The notes: generated from the sequence alone by a model not told the origin. A stretch of 64,000 nt of DNA from Diogma glabrata (GCA_963693315.1 OY856186.1:386058865-386122864), one strand, 5' to 3'; positions 28,080 through 42,760 are shown, numbered from the stretch's first letter. Translations and numbers: made by a program.

Positions 28080-31000
28080 GGACCCGTTAGGTTGATTACA
28101 GTTATATTTCTTGTATTTTTTTTTAGATATATATATAAATAATTTGGTGGGAAAATATTTTCCAGGTTGGGCGTTGGCAAGCCGGTTTTTTTTTTGAAAA
28201 AAACTTTTTTTTGTGGAACATTTTATATTATTATATTTATATATTTATATATTATTTGATTATTTCAATTCAGATTAATAGTTTGTTTTTCGCGTCGGTT
28301 TATTTAGCTAAATTTTGTTAAAAAGCTAGAGGAAAAAATAAAGGTTTAGTTTCTAAGGTGTTCATGTGTATATTTATCATAAGTACTCTAAATTTATATT
28401 TTCAAAAATTTAAAGAATTCCGCGTTTCTCTTTGTAAGTTTTAGGATAAACCAGTTGTGGTTTTTTTTTTGGTAATAGGGTGGTGGCAACCGGTTTGGGC
28501 CGTGGTTGTCAATCAGCTTTTTGTTTATCTTGAAATAAACCAGTTATTGGTTTCGTTTTGGTTTTGATTAGGAAATTATATATTTTGAATTTTGATAAGA
28601 ATGTATACAATTATGAGGGGTCAGGGGTTGATAAGGAGGAGTGGTCTGGTCCACAGAAGGCCCCCGTTCCTCATTGTATAATTAGTTAAGACTAATTTTT
28701 TTTTAATTTTGAAAAAAACCGTTTTGGGACAGCAATTTTTTTGGAGATTGTTTTTTGTGCTGTCATTTGCTTTTAGTAATACTAATTGTTTTTTTATTTG
28801 GAAAAAAGAAAACCGTTTTGGGGAAGCAGTTTTTTTTTGAAATTTTTTTATGCTACCACGTACATATTGTACATATTTTTGGTATACTATTGTACATATC
28901 TTTTGTATATCCTGTACATATTTTTTTTTTTTTATATACATAGTACAATTTTTTGTACATAATGTATATTTATATTTGGTTATATATTGTACATATTTTT
29001 GGATGATGCAATTAATTTATATATGAAATTAATCGTATGTTTTTCTGATTGTGGTTAAGTCATGTTTCTATGAGTTTTAGGATGTTATTAACGTAATAAA
29101 GGTTAACATTGACCAAACAGCTTTTCAACAGTTTTGTATAAGTTTAAATCTTTCGTCACTACTTTCAAAGTATTATTGGTCTATGTTTATGGAAGTACAA
29201 TTGAAAATAATTAATTCCCATCAACTTTATAGAGTGAGCCGGATCCAAATCAATATCTCTACATTTGTCATCATAATGATCCGCGGATGTACGTATACAG
29301 ATCTCGTATGAGTCCATTTTAGCTACCACCATTTTTTTTTAGAATTATTTTTTCATTGCGATTAATTTTAAAAAATGGTATAAATATAGAAACAATTATT
29401 CTTAGCTAACATTTATTTTTTGTTTTGAATACAATAAATAAAGCGAAAGATTTAACCTGAACAAATATATTAGAATTAATAACTTAAAAATTAGTAAGCT
29501 TAGTTTTAAATTTAAAATAATCGTAATTTTTTTTATAATATAAATTACCAATTTATTATCTAGTCTGAAGATTAAATTTAATTAATTTCATGTAAAACTT
29601 TATTAACACATATTATATATTTCATGTTTCGATTTAGCATTTTTAAATAAGAAATTATTTAGAATATGGATAAGTTATGTATTATTTACTTTATGTTAAT
29701 GTCAAATTCTCTCTTCAGCGGTAGGCCTAACAAGCCATCCATGGGGCTTATCCCCTTAACATTAATGTCGTTCTTAGATCGCCTATGGCCATCGGGGTTA
29801 TGCGATCGAAGAACATTGGTTTCTTCTCTTCATTCGGCGAGGAAGTCCTCAGGGACGAGGAGTGGTGTTGCTGTGTTTGTACTTAGGTGCAAACCAGTAG
29901 TACCATTCTTTGCTCAGAGGCTTCTTCGGTGTAATGAAGAGAAGAACCAATTGTACTTTTGCTTTCAGGATCAGAGGCTTCACCTCATACAAATTCAAAA
30001 ACTTACCATTTTTTTTCATTTAGCTTTTCAATAGATCAATTTTTTCATAGAGTTTAGGATTTGAAGTCTGGTGCTCGGGAGCGTTCTACAACTTTCGCAT
30101 TAGGTTTAGTTGTAATTTATTTGTAGATTAAACAAGCACAACTGGGTCAGTAGAAATGGACCTAGTGTCTAATCGTGACAGTTGTGATTGTTTTTATTAG
30201 GTTGGGGAGAATCTGTTCTGTAGAATCTGGTCGTTAGGGGCTTTTCCAGTAGGTTCTCACATGCATGGTTGGAGTGGGCTCGCGAACGCGATATTTCAAA
30301 TTTAAATGAAATGGATATTGTACCATACTTACTTTTTAAATTGTCTCCAGATGAATCTTGATTTTTGGAATCTCTTATATTATTAAATAAAAATAAAATA
30401 AATCAAACAAATTTTTCAAAAATTAAATAAATAAAATTTTTTATTAAATAAATTAAATTCTCGTTAATTAAAATAATTTTAGGTAAATAAATAATTTTTT
30501 CGTAATTTAAGTTAATTTTAGGTAGCTAAATAAAATAAATTTTTCTTAATTAAGCTTTACGTCAAGATATAAATAAATATTTTTTATTTTTTAAAAAAAA
30601 AAAATAAATCAATATTTCAAAGTTAGGACGGTGCATCCAATAAATAAACATCCTTTCTGAATAATTTTCATTTTTTCAATTTTTTTAAAAATAAATAAAT
30701 ATATTTTAGGGGTGCTATCGTCAATAACTAATTTTAGGTATATATAATTATTTCAGTATATCTGAAATTAAATAAATAAATTATACTTTTACATATATAA
30801 TGTTTTAGGAATTTTTGTGAAAGATTCAGCAAAGATTGGCTACGACGGTGGTCCTTTTTGTTCCTTTATAAAGTTTGTTTTTACAAGAAAATCGCGTATG
30901 TTTTCGAATTGGGCGTTCGTGTTTTTTTTCGTTTTTGTGCTTTCATCCTTTTTACATTTCCGTCGTACTGGCTCCATTTTTTTTTGTTGAGAATTGGTTT

Positions 31001-31387
31001 TACTATTGTTGGTGATTGCGAGTCATGATTTTGCGGGTTTTACCATCGAAATCTCTAGCGTCTGTTTCCTATATACCAAGCCTAAGTTTTTCAATATATT
31101 TTTTTTATAAAATTAAATTTAGTGTTAGAATTATTAGTTGTCATAAATTAAACATCTATTCTTAATCATTAGTTATTATAGTTATAAATTTAATTCTCGG
31201 TTTTTAGAATTTAAATAGGTGTTATATTTAATATTACTTAGTTATTATAATTTTTTTTATCAGTTATTAGAATTTCTATTATTAGTTTAAGTTTAATAGT
31301 GCTTGGGTGGGTTTCTGTCATGGAGGGGATGGCGACGTTTTTGTGATTTCAAGAGTAGAAATCTTGGTTTCTACCTTGAATTCATGG
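28080..31387 (+). other. Internal region of the non-coding LTR element
   Basis: No gag or pol motif in any frame. It has T-rich runs, a repeated AAACCGTTTTGGG motif (28717 and 28810), a run of TTGTACATA motifs around 28860-28990, and a more GC-rich patch at 29715-30010. A 122-residue open frame across that patch matches nothing I recognise and is treated as chance. Confidence 0.5.
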
Positions 31388-32657
<1,270 letters not shown>

Positions 32658-32659
32658 TA

Positions 32660-33430
32660 TATATATAAACGATATATAATATAACAAAAACTGTTGAGGT
32701 AGATCAAAAAAATGTTCTGTGCATTTGTGTTCTACAAATATCTTGGATAAGTTCGAGAATCAGTCACATCCGACACGTAGTTAAGAAGCTAGAGGCTTTT
32801 TTCTCAAAATATTGATTTTTTAAAACCGTTATAGCGGCCGTTTGGATACAAATATTTTAAAAAAATTAACAAATTTAGAATCTTTGGAATCTTTTTTATC
32901 AAATTATTTTAAAAATAGACCTCTGCAGTTATAGGTTCCTGAGTGAGCGGCTCCAACAAAAAAGTTAGCAAAAAAATTTTTTTTTTACGCCACCGGCACT
33001 TTCAGGGTCGCATTTGTAGAGCTAGATCAAAAAACATTTTCTAAAAATATGTGTTTTATCAATATCTTGAACTTGTTCGTAAATCAGCCGAATCATGGTT
33101 AAGAAACTAGACACTTAAGGATAGAAAAAAAGTCTGTTTTTAGATATTAAATTTTGGATATTAATATTAATATTTTTAAAAACTTCATAAATTTAGAATC
33201 TTTGAAACCTTTTTTATCAATTTCTTTCCAAAAATAGACTTCTGCAGTTGGAGGTTCCTGAGTGAACGGCCCCAACAAAAAAGCTTGTAAAACACGAAAT
33301 GAGTTTGAATCAACCGGCATTCTCACGGTCGCATTTGTGGAGCCAGATCAAAAAACTTTTTTTAAAAATGTGTGTGTTTTATTAATATCTTGGACATGTT
33401 TTTGACTTGTCGGGTTCAACAAAAAAGTAT
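32660..33430. repeat. About 320-bp satellite array, short
   Basis: Just over two units with GAGGTAGATCAAAAAA, ATATCTTGGA, CCGTTATAGCGGCCGTTTGG and CTCTGCAGTTATAGGTTCCTG. The same family fills 63000-64000, and both arrays start next to ATATATAAACGATAT. Confidence 0.85.
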
Positions 33431-33752
33431 GCAACAATTGCAAAAACCTTAACAACAACAATTTGCAAAAACCTTATAACAGTCAATGAAAGAAAAATAA
33501 AAAGATTTGAAAGAAGAAATTCATTTTTTTGCTTAAAATAAACTATTTTGCAGTATTTGCACGACATATGATATATAGTAGGTTTGCCGTTGTTTTTCAT
33601 ACATTGTCATAAATTGTCACCCACGTGTTCTGTAGTGGATTTGATAATTGTTTGTTGCAAAATTGGATGAATGTAATTTTGCTTATATGTAGCAGATTTT
33701 CTTTTTAAAATTTGTTCGATATCTGTTTGTAATTAGTTTGTTTAAACTAATC
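33431..33752. other. No gene recognised
   Basis: AT-rich sequence. The 72-residue minus-strand frame ending in this zone overlaps satellite and has no recognisable motif. Confidence 0.5.
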
Positions 33753-34718
33753 TTATACATCAGTACACAAAACGATCTGATCTCGAAATCTACCTATTTC
33801 TAGCGGACATCTTGCCGCTCGGACTTTTTTTGTATTATTTTGTATACGTACCGATATCAAACAGACTAACTCAGAAAATGTGGATATTCTTTCAAAACTA
33901 AGGTATTGCATTATATTTGATATCTTATTATAATCCAGAATATTAATTGTATCAATTTGATGGGGAGGGGTTTCCATGTATTTAATATCTAAACCAAGCA
34001 TTTTATGGCCAGAATAAGATAAATCGAGTAAAGCTAGTTCGAATTGAAAGTTAATACAATCACTGATCATGTAATCAATTATGGTAGATATAGAATTTGA
34101 TATTCTAGTTGCATATTGACGATCTGCTCGATTGAGAATTATAAACCTATTGGATCTGGTTGTGTCTTGCAGTCTGGCTAAGTTGGAACTTGATGTGTTA
34201 AGAAGATTAATGTTAAGTTCACCAGCAATAATCGAGCGTGGATAAGTATTGCATAAAAACTCCAGTGTATCAATGAAACTATCATCATCTGAAGTAGTTG
34301 ATTTATAAATCGCAATTAAATGCAGTTTAATGAAGATTAGTTTTATAACTAAGACACTTGTATTGTGCCCAGTTTTTGTAAATAGTTCGTTCGCTCCTAT
34401 GTCATTATGTACAAAAATACTGGCACCTCCACCACGATTATTTTCTCGAGTACAATGAAATGAGTTGTAATTCAGTAGATTATAATATTTTAATTCATTT
34501 TTATATAACCAATTTTCACTAACTATAATAATATGTGGAAATTTACCCAGATTACTTATTATTATTTCAAGCTCATCCATTTTACCTCTTAAGCTCCTGG
34601 AATTTAGATGGATTACTCGTAATATGTTAGCATCATCAAAAATAGGATTAATATGTAATAGATATGTAATATTGATATTATCAAGAATTTGATGATCTTC
34701 CATTTTATGTAAGAACAA
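33753..34718 (-). pseudogene. LINE apurinic-type endonuclease domain, degenerate
   Basis: An open frame of 321 residues on the minus strand, matching the endonuclease/exonuclease/phosphatase fold at the start of LINE ORF2. It shows VIHLNSRSLRGKMDELE, IVSENWL with the conserved Glu, RGGGASIFVHND, then AGELNINLL where GDFN is usual, STIIDYMISD, and SYSGHKML where SDH is usual. The two changed acidic positions are catalytic, so nicking activity should be lost even though the frame is open. No RT follows; the frame ends in unrelated residues. A CR1/Daphne-type source is likely but not proven. Confidence 0.8.
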
Positions 34719-36679
34719 ATTTCTTTACCAATTTTTCTTTAATACAACATGTTCTCTAATCACTAGGAATTAAAAATGCCTTAGTCACATTTTGTCCTAA
34801 TCTGTTCGGTATGTAAAAGAATGACCCATATATGGAATTTTTTGTCGTCCCGTGCTCGATAAATTAATTTATTTCTAACAGTAAAAATCATTTCTCCATT
34901 AACTAAAAATACGTGTCTTATAGGAAATAAAACGTAGAATACAATGGTCATACTAAAAACTCAATTCGTGGGGCAATGACTAAAGATCGATTTGAACATT
35001 TTATTTGTTTATAATAATAGGAATTTGTTGACAACTTTTATTAATTTTAAATTTTTTATTAAACTAAAATCTTTAAACTTTAAAATAAAGCAAACCAGAA
35101 GTTCCTATCTTTAATAGAACCGAATTTATGAATATTTGAAAATAACTCGTCAAGCCAAAAATCACGAAATTCTCGAAATTTAGAACCGCTATATTTAAAA
35201 AAAAATGCTCGAACACGTATATCTTTTTTTTTATATAAAACCTGTAAAAAAAATTTCAGCCAAATCAAAAATGTGTCGGTCAGAAAGGTGTTCGGTTTGT
35301 AAAAGAATGACCCATATGTAAAGATATATAACTTTTATTTTAGATCAGCGAAATTCGTTTGTATAAAACTGTGACATGTGTGACTTATTACATTTATTAA
35401 TAATATTTTAAGTGAACGAACTTCTTAATTGTTCATAGTACTTTAACATTAGAAATATTAATTTTAACCAAGGTGTGTATACATATTATAATATACTTAA
35501 TTAATGGTTTAACATTTCTACAAATAAAATTACTCGTGCTTTATTACATTTATTATTATTGAAGTAATTTTTAGTGAATTCTCCGTCATCGAAATAATTA
35601 CAACGAGTAACGACTGTAACACAGTAAATTGATAAGAAAATTAAACATATTATCAATTTATTATCAAATAAAAATGAAGAAAAATCAAGTATATATATTA
35701 ATAACTTCAGATATTTTATAATTATGGAAAATTTCAATATTTTACTGACAACCAGTTTGAGCGAGAATTTTAGATTTTCTCTTGTATTAATATAATAATT
35801 ACTTATTTGGTTTGATAACAGAATCAAATTGTTTTTTGTCTGGATTTTTTTGGTTATCGCTAAAAGTTACTGACACTAATTGTTCATCATTTTAATATTT
35901 TCATCAATAAAATGTGTAAAGATATGTAGTTAACTATAATATAAATGTTTGCCAAAAAATTTTATTTGTTTTGAAGTAAATAATTAATCTATGTAAAATT
36001 ACAGTATGAGCTTCCGAACAGCTCTTTTGTAAACAATGTATTTGCTCAATAATCAAAAAGTAGAGAAATTATAATTATATGGCTCTGGTTTACCCGTTAA
36101 GGGATGAAATTTTAGAGAAAGATTGTGGTATCGACTGAAAATAATTTTCACATGTCTGTCCGTGCTTACCGTTTCAATACCACGTGTCTTGACCAACTTC
36201 TCACACAATGTATGCGAAATAAAAATTTAATCAGCTTCAAAATAACCCCATGTGATTAAATTACAAGAATAGATAAGAAAACAAATAAATTTTTATCTTT
36301 GCCAGACGAATAAAGTTCAATTTAGTACGTAATTACTTTGAAGGTGTCCGATTTAGCGATTTTTTTAAAAACTTAATTCAAAAGCAAATCATTACAGTCA
36401 TTGTTATCGTTGAAATATTAATAGATAGTAAAAAGTTGAATGAGAAACAAAGGAACATACATGTTATTCACATGTTCTAAATGTTTAAGGTATTTATGCT
36501 CTTTCGTTAGATTAGGACTTCCAAGCAATCTTCAAAACTTCGAATTACAATATGTGTCACATCATAACACATATAAACCATTTAAACCCCACAACAACAT
36601 CCGTTGATGGATGCAATTTCTTCTTTTTAAAATTAAATAACTAAAGAATAAATCCTATCGCATAATAAAATATTTATTA
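34719..36679. other. Intergenic AT-rich DNA
   Basis: No gene recognised. A short phrase, GTAAAAGAATGACCCATAT, occurs twice (about 34814 and 35303), suggesting an old duplication. Several minus-strand frames of 60-110 residues show no family features. Confidence 0.5.
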
Positions 36680-37119
36680 CTAGGAGGGCCCGGCGTGCTT
36701 CGCTACGCTTATAAATAAAGTTTTTGCGTAGACATTTTGTTGACGTAGAAGCAATGATTTCAAAAAGTGGTAATGAGAAATGCTAGCATATAATTTTTAA
36801 TTTTTCTTTTTAAATATATGAATGAAAAATAATCAGAACTCTAGCTGATCAGTTCGGATATATGAAAAATTAGCGATCAAATAAGTTAGAGATCAAATAA
36901 GCTTACTTGAAAACTTATTTGATCGCTAATTTTTCATATATCCGAACTGATCAGCTAGAGTTCTGATTATTTTTCATTCATATATTTAAAAAGAAAAATT
37001 AAAAATTATATGCTAGCATTTCTCATTACCACTTTTTGAAATCATTGCTTCTACGTCAACAAAATGTCTACGCAAAAACTTTATTTATAAGCGTAGCGAA
37101 GCACGCCGGGCCCTCCTAG
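36680..37119. repeat. Palindrome of two opposed Helitron 3' termini (copy 1)
   Basis: Both ends read (outward) GCACGCCGGGCCCTCCTAG, each with the hairpin GCGTAGCGAAGC. The arms are about 215 bp and almost identical, meeting near 36895. Confidence 0.92.
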
Positions 37120-37520
37120 TATCTATTATCAAGAGATGCACCACGTACATCAACACTCATACCATTATCACGTCGACGATACAAAGGATAACCATTCACA
37201 CATTCTTTAGTATTTTCAGAAAAAGGTTTTGGAAAATTCTTACTACATTTACCATCTCTCATACAAACAGAATTGGGATTTAGAGCACCACATGGTCCAT
37301 GCATCATATGACGTTTCACATATTCATGTAATTTAGGAAAAAGAAAGGGATCAGAGATTTTAGTACATACAAATTTATTAATCATTTCATTTCCATCAAT
37401 TCTATCTCTTCATCTGACAAATTAAACAAACACAAGGCAGGAATCAATGCACCAGTACGATGATAAAAAATATTATGAATTTTAAAATGATAAATACCAC
37501 GTGCAATTCATTTCTTCATT
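37116..37520 (-). pseudogene. Helitron Rep N-terminal remnant
   Basis: The minus-strand frame MINKFVCTKISDPFLFPKLH through CSKNFPKPFSENT to VRGASLDNRY is nearly the same as the end of the ORF at 53253-55361. Upstream, fragments matching GIYHFKIHNIFYHRTGALIP (with a premature join) show that most of the domain has been deleted. Confidence 0.85.
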
Positions 37521-37689
37521 CACAACATTCATTTCACCATTAACACCATTCATAATTGAAGAAAAAACAGAATAAAATTTTCACATTCATTCACTTCAAT
37601 GTACATAAGACTAAAAAATTAGTGAAGGAATTGTAATTTGGTAAATTTGGTAAATAAACTTATAAATTACATAAGCATTTATTATTGTC

Positions 37690-37990
37690 TGTATAAAATC
37701 TCTACTTACCTAACTCCTTACCTTACCTTACCTAGCTCCTTACCTTACCTAACTACTTATCTAACTACTTACCTAACTCCTTACCTTACCTAGGTCCTTA
37801 CCTTACCTAACTACTTACCTAACTCCTTACCTTACCCAACTCCCTACCTTACCTTACTACTTACCTAGCTCCTTACCTTACCTAACTCCTTACCTTACTT
37901 AACTCCTTACCTTACCTAACTACTTACCTAACTACTTACCTAACTCCTTACCTTACCTAACTCATTACCTTACCTAACTACTTACCTACT
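37690..37990. repeat. CCTTACCTAACT minisatellite
   Basis: About 300 bp of units such as CTCCTTACCTTACCTAA, with variants ACTACTTACCTAA. Read on the other strand it contains TTAGG steps but not a continuous (TTAGG)n run. Confidence 0.9.
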
Positions 37991-38209
37991 TTATTTAAAA
38001 AATCAATATAGGGTGTGTTGAACCCCGAACCTTTCTCACAACCCACTACATCGACAATGACAACGAAACGTTTTTTATGTTCTAGCTAAAATACATTTTA
38101 CATATTATGCTTAATATATTCTTTTCAGATAATTCAGTTGTTTCAGTCAAATCGAACACGGCTATTATGAAATATTTCTCTATAGTAGGCTACAGACCTA
38201 CAATCAATT

Positions 38210-38316
38210 TGTCAATCAATTCGAAAACGAAAATAAACGAAATAAAATTTAGTGTAAAAATCCCCTTAATCTTATTTCGTTTATTTTCGTTTTCAATTGA
38301 TTGACAAATTGACAAA
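38210..38316. repeat. Hairpin-forming inverted repeat in Helitron leader
   Basis: CAATTTGTCAATCAATTCGA on the left and its inverse near 38295-38316 enclose mirrored GAAAACGAAAATAAACGAAAT arms. Non-coding. Confidence 0.7.
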
Positions 38317-38745
38317 AAAAAAAATCAATTTTATGAATTGTTTCTTTAATTTCTAATCAATAGAAAATATTTAAAAACAAAGAAAAATAATAATTAAATC
38401 AAAGAAAGAAAAATAATACGTCTATCCTCTCCGAAAGCAATGCATAAACTAAATTGAAATTTGAAAAGAAAATATAAAATACTAAATAATAATAATAAAA
38501 AAACAAACAAAAGACTTGGGCAAGTCCATTTCATATTGTATTTGTATAGGGGGGTCGTTAAATTCAAAAATACATTTTAATTCGTCTATAACTTTTTTAT
38601 TTATGATCCGATTTGTGTGAGAAGTTACACTAATCTAAGTTACACTAATATCAGTTATCAGTGAAAATTTTAAATGAATCCATCTGCGAATAAAAAAGCC
38701 TTAGGCTCCTCAAAATTTTTCGTTAGCGTATTAATATATATAAGA

Positions 38746-40140
38746 TATATGCCTGCCTATATTTCATGATAAGATGGAATAAATAAAAATAAAATACTCC
38801 AAGTAGTAGAATAATTCCTGATCATGTGAAGCACTCTATTTCTCAATGATTAAAGCATATACATATAAGCTAAAAAATTAAAATACTACTAACTGCACTA
38901 TTTTTGATTTAACCATACGTGATTATGGGAATCAAATAAATCCAATAATACTGCAATACGCTGAAACGCCTTTTCTGAAATTTATTTAAACATACTAATT
39001 TGTTAATGTACATAAAAAGTTAAGCTTTCTTAGTAACAGTGCATAAGATTTCTTCATAAAAAATTAGTAACAATTGAAAACAAACAAGGAAACAAATTAT
39101 ATCATAATTAGACTTTGTACAAATTAATTTAAAAATACTTGGGGGGTCGATCTTACGTAAGTTAACCCCAGCAAATTAATGTTTTTGAATTGATAAAAAT
39201 CCGCCATTCAAGTCAATATTAAAATGTATCTTTTACAAAAACCTATATTTAAACACCTCTTGATCTTTTATAATCAGTAAAATGTAACTCCTTTTCAGAA
39301 TACAGAGATCACCAAATTAACCTTCCAATGTTTCTCTATTCGTCGTTACCAGCTTATAAAACTAGATTAAAGCGTTGTTTATTTAAGTATTATTATTATT
39401 ATATAGATTAAAGTTCTAAATATAAAGAAATGAAACCTTAATAGGTTACAACTCAGTAAAAACCGGTTTGTATACGAATGATACTGTTTTTTATATTTAA
39501 TCATCATACGGGTTCAAATGTCACAGTTTCATTTAATTTTTATTTTGATACAAACTGAGAAAATATGTGTTTCGCTATTCGTTTAGATATGATTTATTTC
39601 ATTATTGATAACTAAAAAGCCCGTGATTCATAAATAACCAATAGGTCGCAAACGATGAACGAAGAAGGATTTTGAAGTGTTTTGTAGTTTGTAAAGGAAA
39701 AACGAAAATTTTATGTAAGACTTCATTCACTTAAAAAATCTGTTTCTAAAATCCCTATTCCCAAGATGTGTAAATAAATCTTATGTAAAAGCTCGTCGCC
39801 TTTTGCACTACTATATAACTATAATGCATATATTCAAAAATAGTTGGCATGATAGATTTTTAATACAACGCATCACAAATAACTATGGCAGTTATATGAA
39901 TAATAAATTTTTTAAAGCAAATGAAATTATTTGTTAAATAACTATTTTAACTATTCTTATTTTCAAAATAAGGTTTGAGCTTCATTAGCTGTTTAAGGAG
40001 CTTTGTGGTATGGTGAACTTCGGTATTTTCCAACCTGTCTATATTTTTTCTATGGTTGGTTTGAGTTCGAATCTTTGAAGCAATCGTTTATGAAGAACAT
40101 ACTTCATTCTTCAAAGACGACGTTTAAAGGCTTGAAACCT
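38746..40140. other. Intergenic AT-rich DNA
   Basis: No gene, RNA or repeat that I can support. Confidence 0.5.
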
Positions 40141-40235
40141 GCACATACAACAGAAACAGAATTCCATACAAATTTTACAGAAACCGAATTTTTATCTGTC
40201 AAATTTGTATGAAATTCTGTTTCTGTTGTATGTGC
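40141..40235. repeat. 95-bp palindrome
   Basis: GCACATACAACAGAAACAGA on the left is mirrored by its inverse ending in TGTATGTGC. The arms are about 37 bp around a 20-bp centre. Likely a small foldback element. Confidence 0.8.
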
Positions 40236-40299
40236 CCGGCTTTAGATGGAATTCGACATTGTTAACAGCGATAGAATTAATTGTAACCGGAATGATATT

Positions 40300-40636
40300 A
40301 AGTGTAAATAAAATACAAGTAATTTTTATAGGCGAATATTTGAATTTAAGTTAATGGTATAAGTGTTATTGAATAGAAATATTCTGTCTATTATTTTTGA
40401 CGTAGTGTACGATTGACATTTCTAAAATGAGCCGTTGGAGATCCTGAAGCTATTGAAGGAACGTTCTAGTGAAGAAATATCGTTACTTTATTGTTGTTCT
40501 GTGGTTGTAAAATAATAAAGACTTGGCAAATTTTATAAAATCAATTTATTACTTACTAATCAGTGATCGAGTCCAGAGAGAGACTGAGGAATTACGATTA
40601 TCGAACAAAGAGTTAGGCCAATTGGAAAGGAAGAAA
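40300..40636 (+). mobile_element. Diverged Gypsy LTR relic
   Basis: Matches the right half of the LTR at 9394-10076 with many changes: GCCGTTGGAG, CTTACTAATCAGTGATCGA, GAGTTAGGCCAATT in the same order. No internal region or partner LTR was seen. Confidence 0.75.
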
Positions 40637-41650
40637 AACTCCCTGCTATAGTAAGGTAGTTTCGTTCCGCGTTATACAAAAACGCGATGTCGAAGTACTT
40701 TCATTAAACGTGGTTATAGTATCCGTGTAAAACGATATGCATTATTACGGTATTAATAAATTTGTTCATTTTTTAATAGTTAAACCCCAACTAGAAGTTT
40801 TTTTGATACTCTGTGCTAGTTAAGTACACTGGGTGCTGTTTTTACACGAATTTCTATTACACGAATTTGAAATAACAAGAATATAAGAGAAAAGAATTAA
40901 TATTATTTGTACACGAAATTTTTTATTTAACACGAATGTACTAAACCTTTAAATTTAAAAGCCGATTGAAATTACAATACATGTGCATAGAAAATAACAA
41001 AATAAAATTGTATACATACTACGTAATACGTATGAAGTATTTACATTTTGTTCAATCTACTACCTACTTTTGTTCAATCTAAAGCCATTATTATTAAACT
41101 TTGGTAAATGGTTTTAGTCAGCTTGAGATTTGATTGGCTTTTAGAGAATATTGAATAAAGTGACTAACTGTTAAATTTTTCACTTGTTTTTACTCTATAG
41201 TCTTCGTTCAGTATTTAATTTTAATCAAATGTTGAAAAAAGGTGTACATATGTATGGTAAGGAACTGATATGAGTGATATTTAACGAATTGGTGGGTGTC
41301 TGCCAAGAATCGGAATATGTGAAACATAAATTTTGATAAAACTTGTTATAAAAATTCTAGTCACGAATCAAAACAGTTCTATTAATCCACTTCAGTCCAC
41401 TGTCTGGATGCAACTTTTTTCAACTTGGACCAAGTGGTAAGACGTGGTGGAAGGTTTTTATCAAACAGCTGCTTGTTCTAAATTTCAGACACTGGTAGCC
41501 GATAAACCTGTGGATATATGCAAGATTTTTGAAAAACAATAATTATGCATCGTAATACTTGGTTTTCCAATTGAATAGAATTATTTATTCTCTTCCATTT
41601 ATTAATATCATCTTTATTTGTATGTTTTTTCATAATAATAGTATGTATGG
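40637..41650. other. Intergenic AT-rich DNA
   Basis: Nothing recognised. TTACACGAATTT-type phrases recur at 40840-40930 but form no clear array. Confidence 0.5.
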
Positions 41651-41652
41651 TA

Positions 41653-42407
41653 GTGATCTTATATCCACACAACTTACACAATTTGTGCAAGGTAAAACAC
41701 AATTTGTGCAAGGTAAAACACAATTTGTGCCTGTCAATTTTAAAATTTGTGCAATTTGTGGGTTATAAGAACAGCATTTGTGCAAGCAAAACTTCAAATT
41801 AAATTTGACACATTCTACATGTACAAAAATTAAATAAACTAGGGGACCCCTGTGCATTTGCCTGAAGTATTTTTTCATAGATTAATAAAAATTAAACTAA
41901 TTAAAACTAATTAAGGAAACCGCCTGCTTGCAACGTCTAGTTCAATCAAAGAATAAATTGAAACTGAAATGAGAATAAAATTTGAAGAAATTCAAAAAAT
42001 TTCGTTTATTTGAATCGTTTTTGGTTTTTTTATACCTTTTTGCATTCTCTTCTTTCCTATCTTATGGATACGCTTTTTCGTGGCTTGTGTATTATATATA
42101 TGATTTAAACTAATTTCAAACTAACTTAAATAATATATATCGAAATCGTTAAAAAAATTATATTAGCTCTTAATTATAAATAAATTAACGATATTGAGCA
42201 CCCATAATTCTAATTTGTTTTTGTTTACATAACCTAAAACTTATGTCAACATAAACCTGCACAAATCATTTTTTTCTGCCACAAGAAATGTATGTGTTGC
42301 ACAAGTTACACAAATTGTGATTTTAAGAACAGCAATTGTTTACGCAACACTTGCCGTAATTAATATAAGAACAGCAATTTGTGTAAGTTGTGTGGATATA
42401 AGATAAC
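41653..42407. mobile_element. Foldback element with ATATCCACACAACTTACACA ends
   Basis: Left CTTATATCCACACAACTTAC and right (reverse strand) CTTATATCCACACAACTTAC are inverted over about 32 bp. The left subterminal part has three tandem AACACAATTTGTGCAAGGTA units. Both sides repeat AAGAACAGCA(A)TTTGTG. About 755 bp; non-coding. Confidence 0.7.
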
Positions 42408-42454
42408 AACCTATTATGTTTTCTAACCTATTTCTATGATATTTTCAGTAAATC

Positions 42455-42650
42455 GAAAAAAATTCGGTGCAATGATTTTTCGATGCAATGACTTTTCGAA
42501 AGTGTGAACTTTCGGTGATATGATTTTCGATGTTGCGATTTTCGGTTGTATGATTTTTCGATGGCATGATTTTTATTTTTCAATTTATTGCTATTTTTCG
42601 ATGAAACCATTTTCGATGGTATGATTTTTCGATGATATGGCACAATCCGA
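42455..42650. repeat. Degenerate GATTTTTCGATG minisatellite
   Basis: About ten imperfect copies of TATGATTTTTCGATGG-like units. Confidence 0.75.
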
Positions 42651-42686
42651 CGAATAACATCATTTGTAAAAAATATATGCAGAGTA

Positions 42687-42760
42687 ATCGTGTTCGATTT
42701 GACTGAACCAACTGAAAAATTATATGCAATTGTTGTTTTTTCAGTCAAATGGAACGCACG
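42687..42760. repeat. Short inverted repeat with GTTCGATTTGACTGAA ends
   Basis: GTTCGATTTGACTGAA and the mirrored TTCAGTCAAATGGAAC flank a 38-bp centre. Related halves occur at about 38128 and 58925-59030, so this is a dispersed MITE family. Confidence 0.55.

Larger units (their letters stand above)
36680..38745 (-). mobile_element. Internally deleted Helitron ending in a palindrome
   Basis: Read on the minus strand: the 5' TC end is at 38745 (TCTTATATATATTAATACGC), followed by a leader like that at 52806, Rep remnants, then a 440-bp palindrome made of two opposed Helitron 3' ends, finishing in CTAG at 36680 with T beyond. A, then T, are the flanks. The Rep part has two internal deletions relative to the copy at 52806-55774. 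A minisatellite lies at 37690-37990. Confidence 0.85.

Noticed and set aside
29666..30034. 122-residue open frame in a more GC-rich patch of the non-coding LTR element
   Set aside because: No family motif, not preceded by a plausible context, and not supported by a second copy in the window.
37690..37990. Interstitial insect telomere repeat (TTAGG)n
   Set aside because: The unit contains TTAGG steps on one strand, but they are separated by other bases in a longer minisatellite unit, and it lies inside a deleted Helitron.
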